DNA from: Chaetoderma sp. LZ-2023a
Taxonomy: Eukaryota; Mollusca; Caudofoveata; Chaetodermatida; Chaetodermatidae
Assembly: GCA_034401795.1 (NCBI GenBank)
Contig: CM067370.1
Coordinates: 106,539,387-106,603,386 of the forward strand
Direction of reading: 5' to 3'
DNA length: 64,000 nt
The position numbers and the translations under genes are program-made. The notes beneath the pieces are model-generated. The model had not been told where the DNA came from, did not search any database, and saw only the letters and a list, made by a program, of their open reading frames with translations. Of the stretch, positions 54,401-63,221 are shown in pieces. Each line of letters begins with the position of its first letter. Within the stretch, counting starts at the first letter, position 1.

Positions 54401-57400
54401 TCTACACGTTATTCCATGAATAGTTAGCAGTTATGAGTATCATGCTAGTGTAAGCATGGAGAAAAGAATGGAATAGAGGCAGGCATTCATTTCCAGCAAT
54501 CCCTGCCAATTTTCAGCTAAGCTCCTCCAACATTGTACCTGTGCTTAAATAGATTTTAACGTTAAACTTTAATTCCCAGAATCTTAATTTCAAGGTAATC
54601 TTACAGATAAGCTGTTGAATATTTTCTTAACTACTTCTGCTGAGAGCTATTACTGCCTATGGCAGCTACAGCTACCAGTCAAATTAGTTTTAAAATATTC
54701 AACAGAATGCTTATTAGATTTTAAATTCACCAGACATAGAATTCAGATGGTTACTGTCAGAACTGTGCGCCATTTGTGTTGGGTCTACGTTATTTGATTG
54801 TGGTGTAGGTTATCCCTTTAACGCATATGTTAGTCCAAAATGGCTTCAGCATTAGCAGTGGTCTTAAGAAATGTTCATTCGCTGACCAAGAGAAGCCTAT
54901 ATTTTTTTTTTATCACTGGAATGACTGGCATTCGAGTGGTAAATTTTAAAAATGTATTCTCTTGGTTTGCAAATGGCCATTTTCTATGAGAAAATTGGAT
55001 TTTTTAACAAATTCGAGGGCTAAATTGTTAACAAATGCAGTTTTGATTATGATGTCAGTTACTTAAGTGGCAGGTTGAATATACTTATATCTCTTCCTAT
55101 GTTGCGCAGATCAACTTCTGGCTGTCATAGACTTGTGTGGAACTTGCTTGATATCATTGCAGGGCATGATGGTGTGGATCTCAGGTAGGGCTTCTAGTTT
55201 GCAGCATAGCATTAGTGAAAGTCCATTTGGCTCAGGCCAAGAGAAGAGTATTTTTCAACACTGAAATGACACTCGGTTATCGAACCTGACATTTCAGTGG
55301 TAAATTTTCAACCGTACTCTTGTCTTGGCCTGCAAACATGGCAAATGGAAAAAGACGATGATGCATTTTTGGCTATCTTGATCATTAACCCTTAAATGGT
55401 CAAATTTGGTCAGGAGAATCAAAGCATTTTCTTATTGAATTTCCATTTGCCGGCCAGGAGAAGACTTTCTGAAAATTTGCCAGTGGAATGACTGGAGCGG
55501 AAATAGAGCCAGTCATTGCAGTGGTAAAATCTTCGAAAACAGTCCTGTTGGCTTGCAAATGCCCATTCCTCAAGACCATGGCAGAGGCCGGTTTGGGCTG
55601 GCTTGACCTGGAAAGTGTTAAGGAGTGACTGCCATGTTCAAATATACAATACCTTTCTATTTCTAGATTCTTTAACTGACCATTTGTATTTTGGATATTT
55701 ACATTTATATGCTAAAAAAGACCAGGCTAACCTACTAACATCTGTCAACTGATATAAGAAGATATATAAGAAGATTGTGGTTCTTTCAGGCATCTCTCAC
55801 CACCTGCCTTAAAGACCAGCTATCTTCTGCCATAAAACGATGTAGTTGATTGACTAGATTTACCAACATTCATCATGGAACCGTGTTCGTGCTTTGTTTA
55901 CCCAGTCATTTCCCCTAGACTCACTTTATTTAAGTCGTAACTCATGTTATTTTCTAGGCGATACCTTCAGAAAACATGTCAGCATTGGTGCAAGCAGGGC
56001 AAGATCAAGGCCAATCTGATCACGTCACTGCAGTCACATGTCAACACAGAAAACAATGTGGTAGGTTGGCTCATAGGTGTGTGTATGTGTGTGGGTGGGT
56101 GTGTGTGTGTCATTATATTCTCTAATATGTTATTTCCGAGAACATTTTAGGTGCATTTATGTACCAAACTAACACCCAGCATTCACGATCTCACCGTGAG
56201 ATTAGAACATTTCGTTTAGAACTTCAGAATTATTTAGTCAATTTGATGTGCTTATTAGGAATTATTTTTCATCTATGATGCTCATTGTCCTGAACTGTGG
56301 TTAAAAGCTATTTGTCAGAGATATACTACAATGTAAATATGCGAATGTACAAGTCTGTAGCTGTATTGGTCTTGGCATAGTGAAAATAGGATTCAATGGT
56401 AGTATCATTAGCATTATAATGGTAACATTTGTTCAAGGAAATTTAAATTTGCTCACACACGCACGCACGCACGCACACACACACGACAGATGTCCATTTG
56501 CAGGCCGAGAAAATCCTATTTTTGAAAATTTATCACGGGAATAACTGTTTAGGTTATCAAGCTAAACATTCCAGTAAAAAATTTTTTAAACAGTCGTCAC
56601 TTGCCTTGCAAATCACCATTCCTCAAAACCATAGCTTGACTATTAAAGAGTTAAGACAATCTTTGGCGATATTGATAAGACTTCACATGTAAATGTACTT
56701 CATCAGGTTCAACAATGTTATAACTCATATATTATTATATCTTATATCTTATATTTAAACAGTAATTTCCTTGAATTCTGACATCTTATGAAAAATGAAA
56801 CCCATTAATTAGCATTTTCTTTATCACATTATTTGATGTTTGAAAATTAATGTTTCTGTTTGATGCACCTCAACAAATGATTCGTTTTGGTTTTCTGCAT
56901 TTTAGATTACGGTTTAACCCCTTAATAGTCATGATTGGTCAAGAAATAAGAAGATTTGCTCATTTAATGTCGATTGGCAGGCATATCAAGAGAGACTGTC
57001 ATATTTTTTAGAATTTATAACTGGAATGACTGGCTTAGTTACAATTGAGCCAGTCATTTCACTTGTAAAATTTAAAAATAGCCTTCTGTTGGCCTGCGAA
57101 CGGACATTCCTCAAGAACATTGCAAGTCATTCTTTGTCTGTTTGCAGGGTATGTGGATGCTCTTAGCAGAGGTTGCTCGTTCATTGCCAAAGTTCAACTC
57201 TGATTTTGTCATCGATTTCTGGAATGAAAAAGCGAAAAACTGTGAAGGTAAGTTATATTAAATTATGGGTTCGCTGTATGTAATTAAAAGCAGCCACTTC
57301 CCGCATGACATGTTACACACTTTGTGAGGTGTAACAAAATATTTGCTTGAATATTTTGAGACTAGTTTTACTGGATATGAAGGTCAGCAATAGTTTATAA

Positions 57401-60400
57401 TTTTTAATTAGTTTCAAAATATTCACCTTCTGAACAGCTTACCTGTCATGTTACTTTGAGCTCGATGTACTTGGATTGGTTCAGATTTTAATACATCTTT
57501 CCCAGAATATTCTGAAAAGTAGCGCCAGAATTGGGATATTATAAACTCTGCATACTCGTCATGTTTTGTTTAATTTTAACGGAAAAACATTTATTGATCA
57601 GGCTAGTCTGCAACGTTTTAGTTTTCAATCATTTGTGAAACAATGCACAACCTTTCATCAAGATGTACACAAATTTTTTACATACGAGCAGTCATTGTCC
57701 TGTACTGCCTGGACATAATTGTACACCTGAAGCCATTGACAGGTTACACAGAAATAGGCACGGTGTGTGCTCTCCGGACTTGTTTCCAGGATGTATCTTT
57801 AGGTAGATTCACTTCAAATCCGTTATATCAATGCCTTGTGACAAGAAATCGTTTGGGATTGCATTTCAGCGAAGCTCATCCATATTCTCATATTTAATCA
57901 AATTTAGTGCATGGATATCTTGTGACAACGCACTTCTGGTTGTAGCTTGGCACTATCTATATAAATATTCACCAATGTTATCGGCCCTACATCATAAAAT
58001 CCGGTTTCTGGAGTGTTATTTTTTTAATGATTTGCGCTAAATTTCATACATCAATATCATTTTGTATCTGCATTTTAGTGAAATCCTAATCTATTCTGCA
58101 GAATCATCTCTACTAATGTACTTAAAGTCTGATTTAAGAAAATCTGGTTTTCGGAGCATCACTGTAGAAAGCTTCGATGAATGTATTGGAGATTTTGTGA
58201 AAAGAAAGCGCTTGGAACTGAGTTTCTGTAAAATATGTTACAAATTTGATAGAGTTATAGCCCTTGGAAATGAAATGTGATTTCTGGTGCATTAAGTTAG
58301 AATGCCTTCATGGATTTCTGTCAAATTTGTGACATCAAGGCCTTGCTGAAGCTCATTGACTTTGTTTTTGTTGTGTCATATATATTGATAGTCGCTTCCT
58401 AAGTTTACACAATCACATTCTGGTTTCAATTGTCTATTGTCAAGTTATGTTTTCAAAATGCATTGTATATATATATACATGTAAGCATGTAATATGGTGT
58501 GTATTTCAGAGAGCGAGTATGTAACATACCAGAGAGTGTTGGTTGTACTTAGCTGTCTCGCTAATAACCTCTCTGACGAAACAAGGACCACTCTTATTGG
58601 TGAGTATCACAGGTTCATAACCATCCTTGAATGAGCTTTTATAGTATTGGTATTCAGAAGCTGTTTTTCACGTCACTTAAAAGTCCATGGTTTTAGTCAA
58701 TTGAGTTCAAAATTCTTAGTTATTATAAATCTATGAAAACTTATGTATATCCATGAAACTATTATTCATGGCACATTATAAGTACATAGAATCATACTGA
58801 TCACCTCTTGAATGGTGGTTTGTCAAAGAAATATTTAGAATTTGCTTAGTAATGTCGATTTGCAGGCCAAAAGAAGTTTTGAAATTTACCGCTGGAATGA
58901 TGGGCTTGGTTACGGAGCCAGTCATTGTAGTCATAAAATTTCAGAACGTCTTCTCTTAGCCTGCAAATGACCTACCTGGTATACAATGGCCAGTTTTGGT
59001 TGGGTTGCCTATTTATTAAAGGTTTAAAAGATTTTGTTAAAACTAAATCATCTGCAAATTTCTTAAAATCCTTTAAAATGTTTGACCAAAGGCCTGAAGT
59101 TTTGTGTGATAGTTAGCTGGAGCGAGGAGCAAAATATGTATCCTCATTGTACTGCCAACAATGACGATCGTGTAGAATCTGTATGATGACAACTGGTACA
59201 CATTTTATTCAACAATTTCAGAATATATGAGATTACTATAATTCTGTTCAGTATAATTTTGGTTGATCTAGTCCTAATATATCTTTGATTTCACATTTAA
59301 ATTAATAAAAATTTCATGGCATGTTAATTTCAATATATGTGTAAATATAAAACAGATTATTAATTCATTTAAACACACTCCTCAATTTATATGTCTGGCT
59401 ATTATAACTTCATACTATCACAAACCTAACCCACATATTTGAAATCATTGTTATTTTTTAAATTCTGTTGAATACCTTAGTTGTACTGACGAATGAAATT
59501 GTTCGCTGATTATCAACAGTTTTCTTGCTTAACTGTTGGGTTCATAAGTCTAAATTTAGAACGAGACGACTGATTTATTATAACACTTAAAGGAAATCTT
59601 ATCTTATGCAAATCATTCAGGTGATAAAATTTGCCACCTATGATCCATTCCTGACATTTAGCTTTTTATCATGCTGACAGCGAAAGATATTCAGGCTTCA
59701 GTAACTTATTGTTGATACATTTCTACAGACTATGATGGCTGTCATGATTTTTTTTTCAACCAATCAGAAAAAGCCTAGCGGTTGCCTCGGTATCTATGCT
59801 CAGACATAGAAGTGTCAGCTGTAGTTTGGCAATGTGGTATAAAAGCAATCGTACAAGTGAGCTGTTGAATATTTTGAAACTAATTTGACTGGATGTTGTT
59901 GCTGCCATGGGCCTAACCCTATGACATCAACAACTTCCAGTCAAATTAGTTTCAAAATATTCAACGAGATGAGATGGCGCTCACTGTTCAACATTTACCC
60001 GATATTACAAATCAGATAATTGTGATACAGATAAGGGAAGGTGACAGGATATGGATGATATGAAATCTGTAAACCATAATCTATCAGTACAATACAACAT
60101 TTGAGATGAGATTAGCATCGCTTTAAATTGAGTTAGTTTTGATAATTCCATTCATTAGACTTTCTGTCATTGTACACTTAAACAGTTATGCCACTTAATT
60201 TTCAGCTGACCTCAAGAGCCGTTTACTGAGATTTGATTCTCCTCCAGAGCTGATCGCTGTTACAGTTAGTACATTATCCAAGGTATGGTATAAATACAGT
60301 TAATGGTTCTAGGGGGAATTATTGATTACTAATGACATATGGTCTCTTTATGTGAGGTTACGTGAATAACAATGTCAGATGACCTTGTTGGCCAATTATG

Positions 60401-63221
60401 GATGACTAAGAAATCTGCTGTGTAACGATAAATTGGGCACCGTTTTAAAAAGCAAGACATTTTCTGAGGTCAGCCAATCAAATTGCTTGTGTAGCAATGA
60501 GATATGCTAGTGCTGATCATGTGAAATTAAAATGACTATGTCTGGCTATGAAAATTCTTTTTAAATAAACAAAATTTGTCTCCCCACCCCACCCCGATAA
60601 TTAGCGATTTAATCTGCCTTGGAAACGACTTCGAGGTCTCAGTTCGGACACCTATTGTCCGTATAACGTCACCTTCAGATTTCCGACCAAGTTGGAACCA
60701 GAAATTTGATCAATTACAGAGTACAGGGGGACAAGCACGCTATACTAGGAATAATATTATTTGAGGAAAAACAGGAACTAATTAATCGGCTTACCATGGA
60801 TGCATTATTGATAATTAATACACTAGAACAACGTTAGGCAGGAAGGCATCTAGTGTCGCTCAAGAGCTTCCATGTTTAATGGACCTTTCCAGAGTACCCA
60901 CCCATCATATTACATCATAATGAACTGCGTGATGTGTAGAATGACATCATAATGAATGCCGTCATGAATGATGTCGATAAGTACGTCACGAACGCATATT
61001 TGAAGATGGTCTATGCGTTGTTGTACAAATTGTTTGCTTTTACTATTTAATAAATAAATAATAAATAATAATATAACGGTCCATTGAAACACTAACAGTA
61101 GATCCACTTTACTGATGGGTAATGCTGGAATGTAAATTGTGATATGAATTTGGAATTGGCAGTGAAATGATCATCACTTTTTTATCCCCCCGGTTTGGAA
61201 GACGGGGGATATAGCGATCAGCATGTCCGTCTGTCCGTCCATCTGTCTGTCCCCGTCTTGTCAACGCAACTCCTCCTAGAGGTCTCAATGGATTAGCTTC
61301 AAATTTTGTCCACCTTATCAATATCATGTGTGGATGTGCATGTGCTTTTTTCGCGTCCGAAATATTGTTCATTACAGAGTTATCCCCCTTTATATATCTT
61401 AAAGCCGATACATAAACTGCATTGCCAATCGGTTCTTGTCAACGCAACTCCTCCTAGAAGTCTCAATGGATTAACTTAAAATTTTGTCCACATTATCAGT
61501 ATCATGTGCGGATGTGCATGTGCTTTTTTCGCGTCAGAAATATTTTTCATTACAGAGTTTTCCCCCTTTATATATCTTAAAGCCGATACATAAACTGCAT
61601 TGCCAATCGTTTCTTGTCAACGCAACTCCTACAGTTTAGCTCCGATTCTTTTGAAAATTGGTCCATCCATCTTTAACAATCATTTCTTGTCAACGCAACT
61701 CCTCCTAGAGGTCTCAATGGATTAACTTAAAATTTTTTCCACATTATCGAAATTATATGCAGATGTGCATGTGCTTTTTTCACGACCGAAAGAATTTTCA
61801 TTACAGAGTTATCTCCCTTTAAATATCTTAAAGCTGATACATAAACTGTATTGCCAATCATTTCTTGTCAACGCAACTCCTACAGTTTAGCTCCGATTCT
61901 TTTGAAAATTGGTACGTGATATCATTCCCACGTGAAGGTGTGCATGTGCTATCCGTATACATGTACGTCCATCCGTCTGTCCAAAATGTATGTATGTCCG
62001 TCTGTCACTCCATCCATCTCTGACAATCATTTCTTGTCAACGCAGTTCCTCCTAGAGGTCTCAATGGATTAACTTTAACTTTTGTCCACATTATCAGTAT
62101 CATGTGCAGATGTGCATGTGCTTTTTTTCGTGCCCAAAAAATGTATTCATTACAGAGTTATCACCCTTTAAATATCTTAAAGCCAATATATAAACTGCAC
62201 TGCCAATCATTTGTCAACGCAACTCCTACAGTTTAGTTGCGATTCTTTTGAAACTTGCATGTGCTATCCGTATCCTTGTACATCCATCCATCTGTCCAAA
62301 ATGTATGTTCGTCTGTCAGTCCATCCTTGTCAATGCAACTCCTACAGTTTAGTTACAATTCTTTTGAAACATGGTAAATCTAGTCATTACCATCCGAAGA
62401 TGTGCATGTGCTTTTTTCGCGGCCAGGAAATTATTCATTACAGCGTTGTCTCCCTTTAAATACCTTTAAGCCGATACATAAACTGCAGTACCAATCATTT
62501 CTTGTCAACACAACTCCTACAATTTAGCTGTGATTCTATTGAAACTTAGTAAGGATTCTCATTACCACTTCAAGATGTGCATGTGCTATCCGTATGCCTG
62601 TACATCCATGCGTCTGTATAGAATGTATGTGTGTCAGTCTGTCGGTCCATCCATCTCTGGCAATCATTTCAAGATGTCAACACAACTACAGTTTAGCTAC
62701 GATGTATGTTTATTTGAAATGTTTGGATCCGGGGGGGATATGCCGTCTTCTGATGGCTCTTGTAATATATTCATGGCACCTTGATGTGAATATGTAGCCA
62801 CCCCAATTTGTCTTATCTACCATATCAATGCTATTTATCGTATAGGAAACTGAATTTTCAGATTCCTAAATTTTATCCCAGTTAATATAATTTATAACTG
62901 GAATTCATTATGGAAACAAAGTTGTTGTTTGGTGTTGTTGTTAATACATGGTGCTGTCCATGTCAGCAACAATGTGTTGCCGCAATTATCACTTGCTCAT
63001 CAATGTGACAAGCGCTAAGATGTACACACATGTAGTGTTCTGAGACATGTGACATTAGTGTTTATTACATAATCTGTTAGCCTGTATTGGTTGTTCTGTA
63101 CTCTAGCTATGTGATGTTGTTGGAGATCAGTCACAGAAGGTGGACCAGGAATCCTGGTGTGTAGAACTGCTCATCGCATGTGATCATTACCTCTCTAGTG
63201 CTATTCTTAATGAAAATCAAG
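39496..63221 (+). CDS. NCAPD3: Condensin-2 complex subunit D3 (NCAPD3), 14 internal exons
   Basis: Split gene coding for the HEAT-repeat subunit of condensin II, the nuclear complex that compacts and resolves chromosomes in early mitosis. Exons: 39496-39582, 41881-41950, 42764-42851, 47532-47698, 48116-48301, 49319-49452, 51168-51283, 53752-53865, 55110-55184, 55958-56060, 57148-57247, 58510-58599, 60206-60282, 63107-63221. All have AG/GT borders, and one frame runs through all 14 (about 507 codons). The peptide order matches the central part of animal NCAPD3: SDIGPTVRTKAISIL, MLRRRASDEKVNVRKAAIQA, DPALSVRRQSMLSLTDLL and AHYAQMLQWFQKF-type helices are HEAT repeats. The fifth exon is a Gln/Pro/Thr-rich linker and probably disordered. 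N- and C-terminal exons lie outside or were not found. Confidence 0.9.
39690..40870. repeat. 151-bp tandem repeat in NCAPD3 intron (about eight units)
   Basis: Units contain GGTTTCCAGATGATAACTCC, GGATCGTTATGAAACTTCAT, GAAGAAACCTATCGAGATTG and AATCCAAGATGGCCGCCAGC in order. Unit starts are near 39722, 39873, 40024, 40174, 40323, 40474, 40632 and 40759. The short plus-strand ORFs here repeat with the unit and are not genes. Confidence 0.92.
41417..41500. repeat. H1 hairpin, NCAPD3 intron
   Basis: CTGTTGAATATTTTGAAATT at the left arm and AATTTCAAAATAGCCAACAG at the right arm, around a loop with ATTGCCGCC. Confidence 0.8.
41881..41950 (+). CDS. NCAPD3: NCAPD3 visible exon 2
   Basis: Acceptor TCTTTTCCAG, donor GTTAGT. 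Reads IGYRVFALELASLLLSEPQR then EAD, leaving one base for the next exon. The block RVFAL-x-LA-LL is a conserved NCAPD3 helix. Confidence 0.88.
42124..42311. repeat. H1-type MITE with AGCTCAGAAATA ends
   Basis: The outer inverted repeat CAGCTCAGAAATAAGG / GTTATTTCTGAGCTG encloses an inner hairpin GTTGAATATTTTGAAC / GTTCAAAATATTCAAC. Confidence 0.78.
42371..42408. repeat. (AAT)n microsatellite
   Basis: Uninterrupted run of ATA/AAT triplets in the intron; a shorter one lies at about 42005-42025. Confidence 0.95.
42764..42851 (+). CDS. NCAPD3: NCAPD3 visible exon 3
   Basis: Acceptor TTATTTCAG, donor GTGAGT. Reads DSVTEELVPLLSHQSL, then VQVVLGRCSDIGP. The split codon completes as Thr with the next exon. 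Followed by the 4.7-kb intron that holds the 60-bp satellite. Confidence 0.9.
42992..43040. repeat. Short H1 hairpin without loop
   Basis: GACCTGCTGAATATTTTGAA facing TTCAAAATATTCAGCATGTC, with almost no spacer. Confidence 0.8.
43432..46672. repeat. 60-bp satellite with higher-order structure, in NCAPD3 intron
   Basis: About 53 units of ATATAAACTTGACGCATGTT + ACTAACACATGAATCGACTA + TGTGATACTACTCTATATGG. Four 73-bp variant units (at about 44161, 44834, 44907 and 45580) contain a 13-bp partial duplication (GTTACTAACACAT / GTTACTAAGACAT). Diagnostic variants (GATGCATGTTACTGACAC, then GTTGCTAAC) recur at 43981, 44714 and 45460, so blocks of about 733-746 bp (12 units) have been copied together. 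No coding capacity. Confidence 0.96.
46694..47457. repeat. MITE family D copy 2 (long)
   Basis: Starts AATGGAGGAATCCAG and ends ACTGGAAAGGTCCATT (decayed TIR). It contains TTAGTTATGCCCCCGCC, the H1 hairpin at 47231-47313 and ATCATATGATGGATGG near the end. It is longer than the other copies, with extra sequence at about 46780-47160. Confidence 0.7.
47532..47698 (+). CDS. NCAPD3: NCAPD3 visible exon 4
   Basis: Acceptor AATTTCAG, donor GTGAGT. Reads TVRTKAISILSNCLKSKDD (HEAT motif), then a less conserved segment rich in Pro and His. Phase 1 at the end. Confidence 0.92.
47973..48045. repeat. H2 MITE fragment
   Basis: GACATTCCTCAAGACCATTG followed by CAGAGGCCGGTTTTGGC matches the right end of complete H2 copies; the left part is missing. 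Confidence 0.7.
48116..48301 (+). CDS. NCAPD3: NCAPD3 visible exon 5 (low-complexity linker)
   Basis: Acceptor ATGTGTAG, donor GTAAGT; 62 codons. Rich in Gln, Pro, Thr and Ala (for example TPVTATSLAPGVTPAAAKRE), so probably a disordered loop between HEAT blocks. It is in phase with both neighbours, which supports it as a real exon despite weak conservation. Confidence 0.8.
48652..48744. repeat. H1 hairpin, NCAPD3 intron
   Basis: GTTGAATATTTTGAAACTAA / TTAGTTTCAAAATATTTAAC around GTTGCTGCC...GGTAGCAAC. Confidence 0.85.
48897..49259. repeat. MITE family D copy 3
   Basis: AATGGACCTTTCCA at the left and TGGAACGGTGAATT at the right as TIR. TAGCTATGCCCCGCCCATCA and the right H1 arm (about 49023-49085) are inside. 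It ends about 60 bp before the acceptor of the 49319 exon. Confidence 0.8.
49319..49452 (+). CDS. NCAPD3: NCAPD3 visible exon 6
   Basis: Acceptor CATTTTCAG, donor GTAAAA. Reads SMSDNEGFVSMLRRRASDEK, then VNVRKAAIQALESMIRLD. The MLRRR-DEK-VRK-A signature is one of the best conserved in NCAPD3. The ATG near its start is internal, not the gene start. Confidence 0.93.
50100..50278. repeat. H3 hairpin, NCAPD3 intron
   Basis: GACTGGTGTGCACTTTTCAA / TTGAGAAATGACCACCAGTT with a short loop. It is bounded by CACACTGATATAAAT and AGAGTGATAAGGGTTAA, decayed versions of the ends at 15153-15410. Confidence 0.75.
50326..50420. repeat. H1 hairpin, NCAPD3 intron
   Basis: ATGTTGAATATTGTAAAAGT / ATTTCAAAATATTCTGC arms around AGTTGCCTGATGAAGCAA. 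Confidence 0.7.
50462..50695. repeat. H2 MITE, NCAPD3 intron
   Basis: Starts GGTTAACCCTTTAA. The hairpin GAATGTCCATTTGCAGGCC / GCCTGCAAATGGACATTC contains GACTGGCT-type inner arms. The right end is AGAGGCCGGTTTTTGCC. Short ORF 50457-50726 is an artefact of it. Confidence 0.85.
51168..51283 (+). CDS. NCAPD3: NCAPD3 visible exon 7
   Basis: Acceptor TTCTTGCCAG, donor GTATGT. Reads DLHIIKERCQDPALSVRRQS, then MLSLTDLLMERPDDKQLQ; a HEAT repeat with the typical DP-x-xVR turn. Ends in phase 2. Confidence 0.93.
51825..52935. repeat. Repeat block starting GTCTCGCCTGC, about 170-bp tandem units
   Basis: Starts with GTCTCGCCTGCAAAGCAGTA...GCGAGAC, a short palindrome-like head seen in dispersed invertebrate repeats. 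Then about six units follow, each with TTAATCCTATTGGAACTAAG, a-CATGGTT-CCTATAATGTTAGGAAGCAGC and GGTCACAAGGTCAAAGGTCA-like text (near 51950, 52090, 52265, 52435, 52610, 52790). Small ORFs in it are not genes. Confidence 0.82.
53558..53670. repeat. Palindromic hairpin near the 53752 exon
   Basis: TCATATCACTATTATGAACC / TTATAGTGATATGA outer arms and GAAAATTATCAATTTTGCAC / GTGCAAATTGATAATTTTC inner arms, with loop TCGCTAAAGCTC. Confidence 0.85.
53752..53865 (+). CDS. NCAPD3: NCAPD3 visible exon 8
   Basis: Acceptor TTATTCCAG, donor GTTTGT. Reads AWLDGVLPLVIDRETTAQEK, then CMEILEEILLSNIVPYI. Typical HEAT helix pair matching the W-x-x-VVP-V-D block of the family. Confidence 0.93.
53987..54218. repeat. 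H2 MITE, best-preserved copy
   Basis: TTAACCCTTTAA at the left and TTAAAGGGTTAA at the right form the TIR. The interior is a near-perfect hairpin: TGTCCATATGCGGACCAAGA, TTTTTGCAAATTTACCACTT, GAATGACTGGCTCGGTTATC, then GAGCCAGTCATT and the complements back to AATGGACATT. About 230 bp, no ORF. Confidence 0.92.
54610..54706. repeat. H1 hairpin, NCAPD3 intron
   Basis: GCTGTTGAATATTTTCTTAA / TTAGTTTTAAAATATTCAAC arms around CTATTACTGCCTATGGCAG. Confidence 0.78.
54809..55030. repeat. H2 MITE, decayed, reverse orientation
   Basis: AAATGTTCATTCGCTGACCA / TTTGCAAATGGCCATTTTC arms with GAATGACTGGCATTCGAGTG in the middle. CCAAAATGGCTTCAGC...GGTCTTAAG at the left is the complement of the usual right end. 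Confidence 0.75.
55110..55184 (+). CDS. NCAPD3: NCAPD3 visible exon 9
   Basis: Acceptor GTTGCGCAG, donor GTAGGG. Reads RSTSGCHRLVWNLLDIIAGH then DGVDL. The LVWNLLDII helix is followed by the RYL block in the next exon, as in other NCAPD3 proteins. Confidence 0.87.
55215..55350. repeat. H2 hairpin, partial
   Basis: GTCCATTTGGCTCAGGCCAA / TTGGCCTGCAAACATGG arms, GACACTCGGTTATCGAACC in the loop region. It lies 30 bp after the donor of the 55110 exon. Confidence 0.78.
55385..55622. repeat. H2 MITE, NCAPD3 intron
   Basis: TTAACCCTTAAATGGTCAAA at the left; GACCTGGAAAGTGTTAA at the right. Stem with TTTCCATTTGCCGGCCAGGA and GGCTTGCAAATGCCCATTCC. Confidence 0.85.
55958..56060 (+). CDS. NCAPD3: NCAPD3 visible exon 10
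   Basis: Acceptor TTTTCTAG, donor GTAGGT, ending in phase 0. Reads RYLQKTCQHWCKQGKIKANL, then ITSLQSHVNTENNV. A (GT)n run follows within the intron. Confidence 0.9.
56455..56486. repeat. (CA)n / (ACGC)n microsatellite
   Basis: Run of CACACACGCACGCACGCACG and more, immediately left of an H2 hairpin. Confidence 0.95.
56488..56655. repeat. H2 hairpin, decayed
   Basis: GATGTCCATTTGCAGGCCGA / CTTGCCTTGCAAATCACCATT arms; loop near GGTTATCAAGCTAAAC. Confidence 0.75.
56914..57124. repeat. H2 MITE abutting the 57148 splice acceptor
   Basis: GGTTTAACCCCTTAATAGTC at the left. The stem is TTAATGTCGATTGGCAGGC / GGCCTGCGAACGGACATTCC with GACTGGCTTAGTTAC-AATTGAGCCAGTC at the tip. It ends CAAGAACATTGCA, leaving about 25 bp before the exon. 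Confidence 0.85.
57148..57247 (+). CDS. NCAPD3: NCAPD3 visible exon 11
   Basis: Acceptor CTGTTTGCAG, donor GTAAGT. Reads GMWMLLAEVARSLPKFNSDF, then VIDFWNEKAKNCE. The WMLL-x-x-A block is conserved in the family. An H2 MITE ends about 25 bp before the acceptor. Confidence 0.92.
57345..57427. repeat. H1 hairpin, NCAPD3 intron
   Basis: GCTTGAATATTTTGAGACTA / TTAGTTTCAAAATATTCACC arms. Confidence 0.75.
57428..58509. other. Intron sequence, no second gene
   Basis: Contains three short plus-strand frames (57643-57897, 57831-58040, 58062-58280) without domain features or conserved-looking composition. They lie inside the intron between two NCAPD3 exons, so I treat them as chance. Confidence 0.6.
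58510..58599 (+). CDS. NCAPD3: NCAPD3 visible exon 12
   Basis: Acceptor GTATTTCAG, donor GTGAGT. Reads ESEYVTYQRVLVVLSCLANN, then LSDETRTTLI. Phase 1 at both ends. Confidence 0.9.
58810..59030. repeat. H2 MITE, NCAPD3 intron
   Basis: Stem AATGTCGATTTGCAGGCCAA / TTAGCCTGCAAATGACC with GGCTTGGTTACGGAGCCAGT at the tip. The TIR is lost at one end. Confidence 0.8.
59861..59967. repeat. H1 hairpin, NCAPD3 intron
   Basis: GCTGTTGAATATTTTGAAAC / GTTTCAAAATATTCAACGAG with AATTTGACTGGA / TCCAGTCAAATT continuing the stem. Confidence 0.88.
60206..60282 (+). CDS. NCAPD3: NCAPD3 visible exon 13
   Basis: Acceptor TAATTTTCAG, donor GTATGG. Reads ADLKSRLLRFDSPPELIAVT then VSTLSK, ending in phase 0. Confidence 0.9.
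60878..61085 (-). repeat. MITE family D copy 4 (short)
   Basis: AATGGACCTTTCCA at the left and AACGGTCCATT at the right. The interior GTACGTCACGAACGCATATT and CTATGCGTTGTTGTACAAAT matches copy 3 in reverse. It includes an (AATA)n stretch at 61047-61075 and lacks the H1 hairpin. Confidence 0.82.
61188..62770. repeat. Long dispersed repeat with internal tandem units
   Basis: Left end ATCCCCCCGGTTTGGAAGAC followed by GGGGGATATAGCGAT. Right end GATCCGGGGGGGATATGCCG followed by TCTTCTGATGGCTC, recalling a GGGGGATAT motif shared by both ends. Inside, TTCTTGTCAACGCAACTCCT, AGAGGTCTCAATGGATTAAC, GTGCGGATGTGCATGTGCTT and TTTAAATATCTTAAAGCCGA recur five or more times. TCTGTC/GTCC-rich stretches occur as well. 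No transposase found; non-autonomous. Confidence 0.8.
63107..63221 (+). CDS. NCAPD3: NCAPD3 visible exon 14 (last in window)
   Basis: Acceptor GTACTCTAG, donor GTAATC. Reads LCDVVGDQSQKVDQESWCVE, then LLIACDHYLSSAILNENQ; the CDHYLS-x-x-L-EN block is conserved. The next exon was not found before the right edge. Confidence 0.9.

Noticed and set aside
57643..58280. Three plus-strand ORFs of 69-84 codons
   Set aside because: Located in an NCAPD3 intron on the same strand, with no recognisable motif, weak starts and AT-rich random-looking composition.
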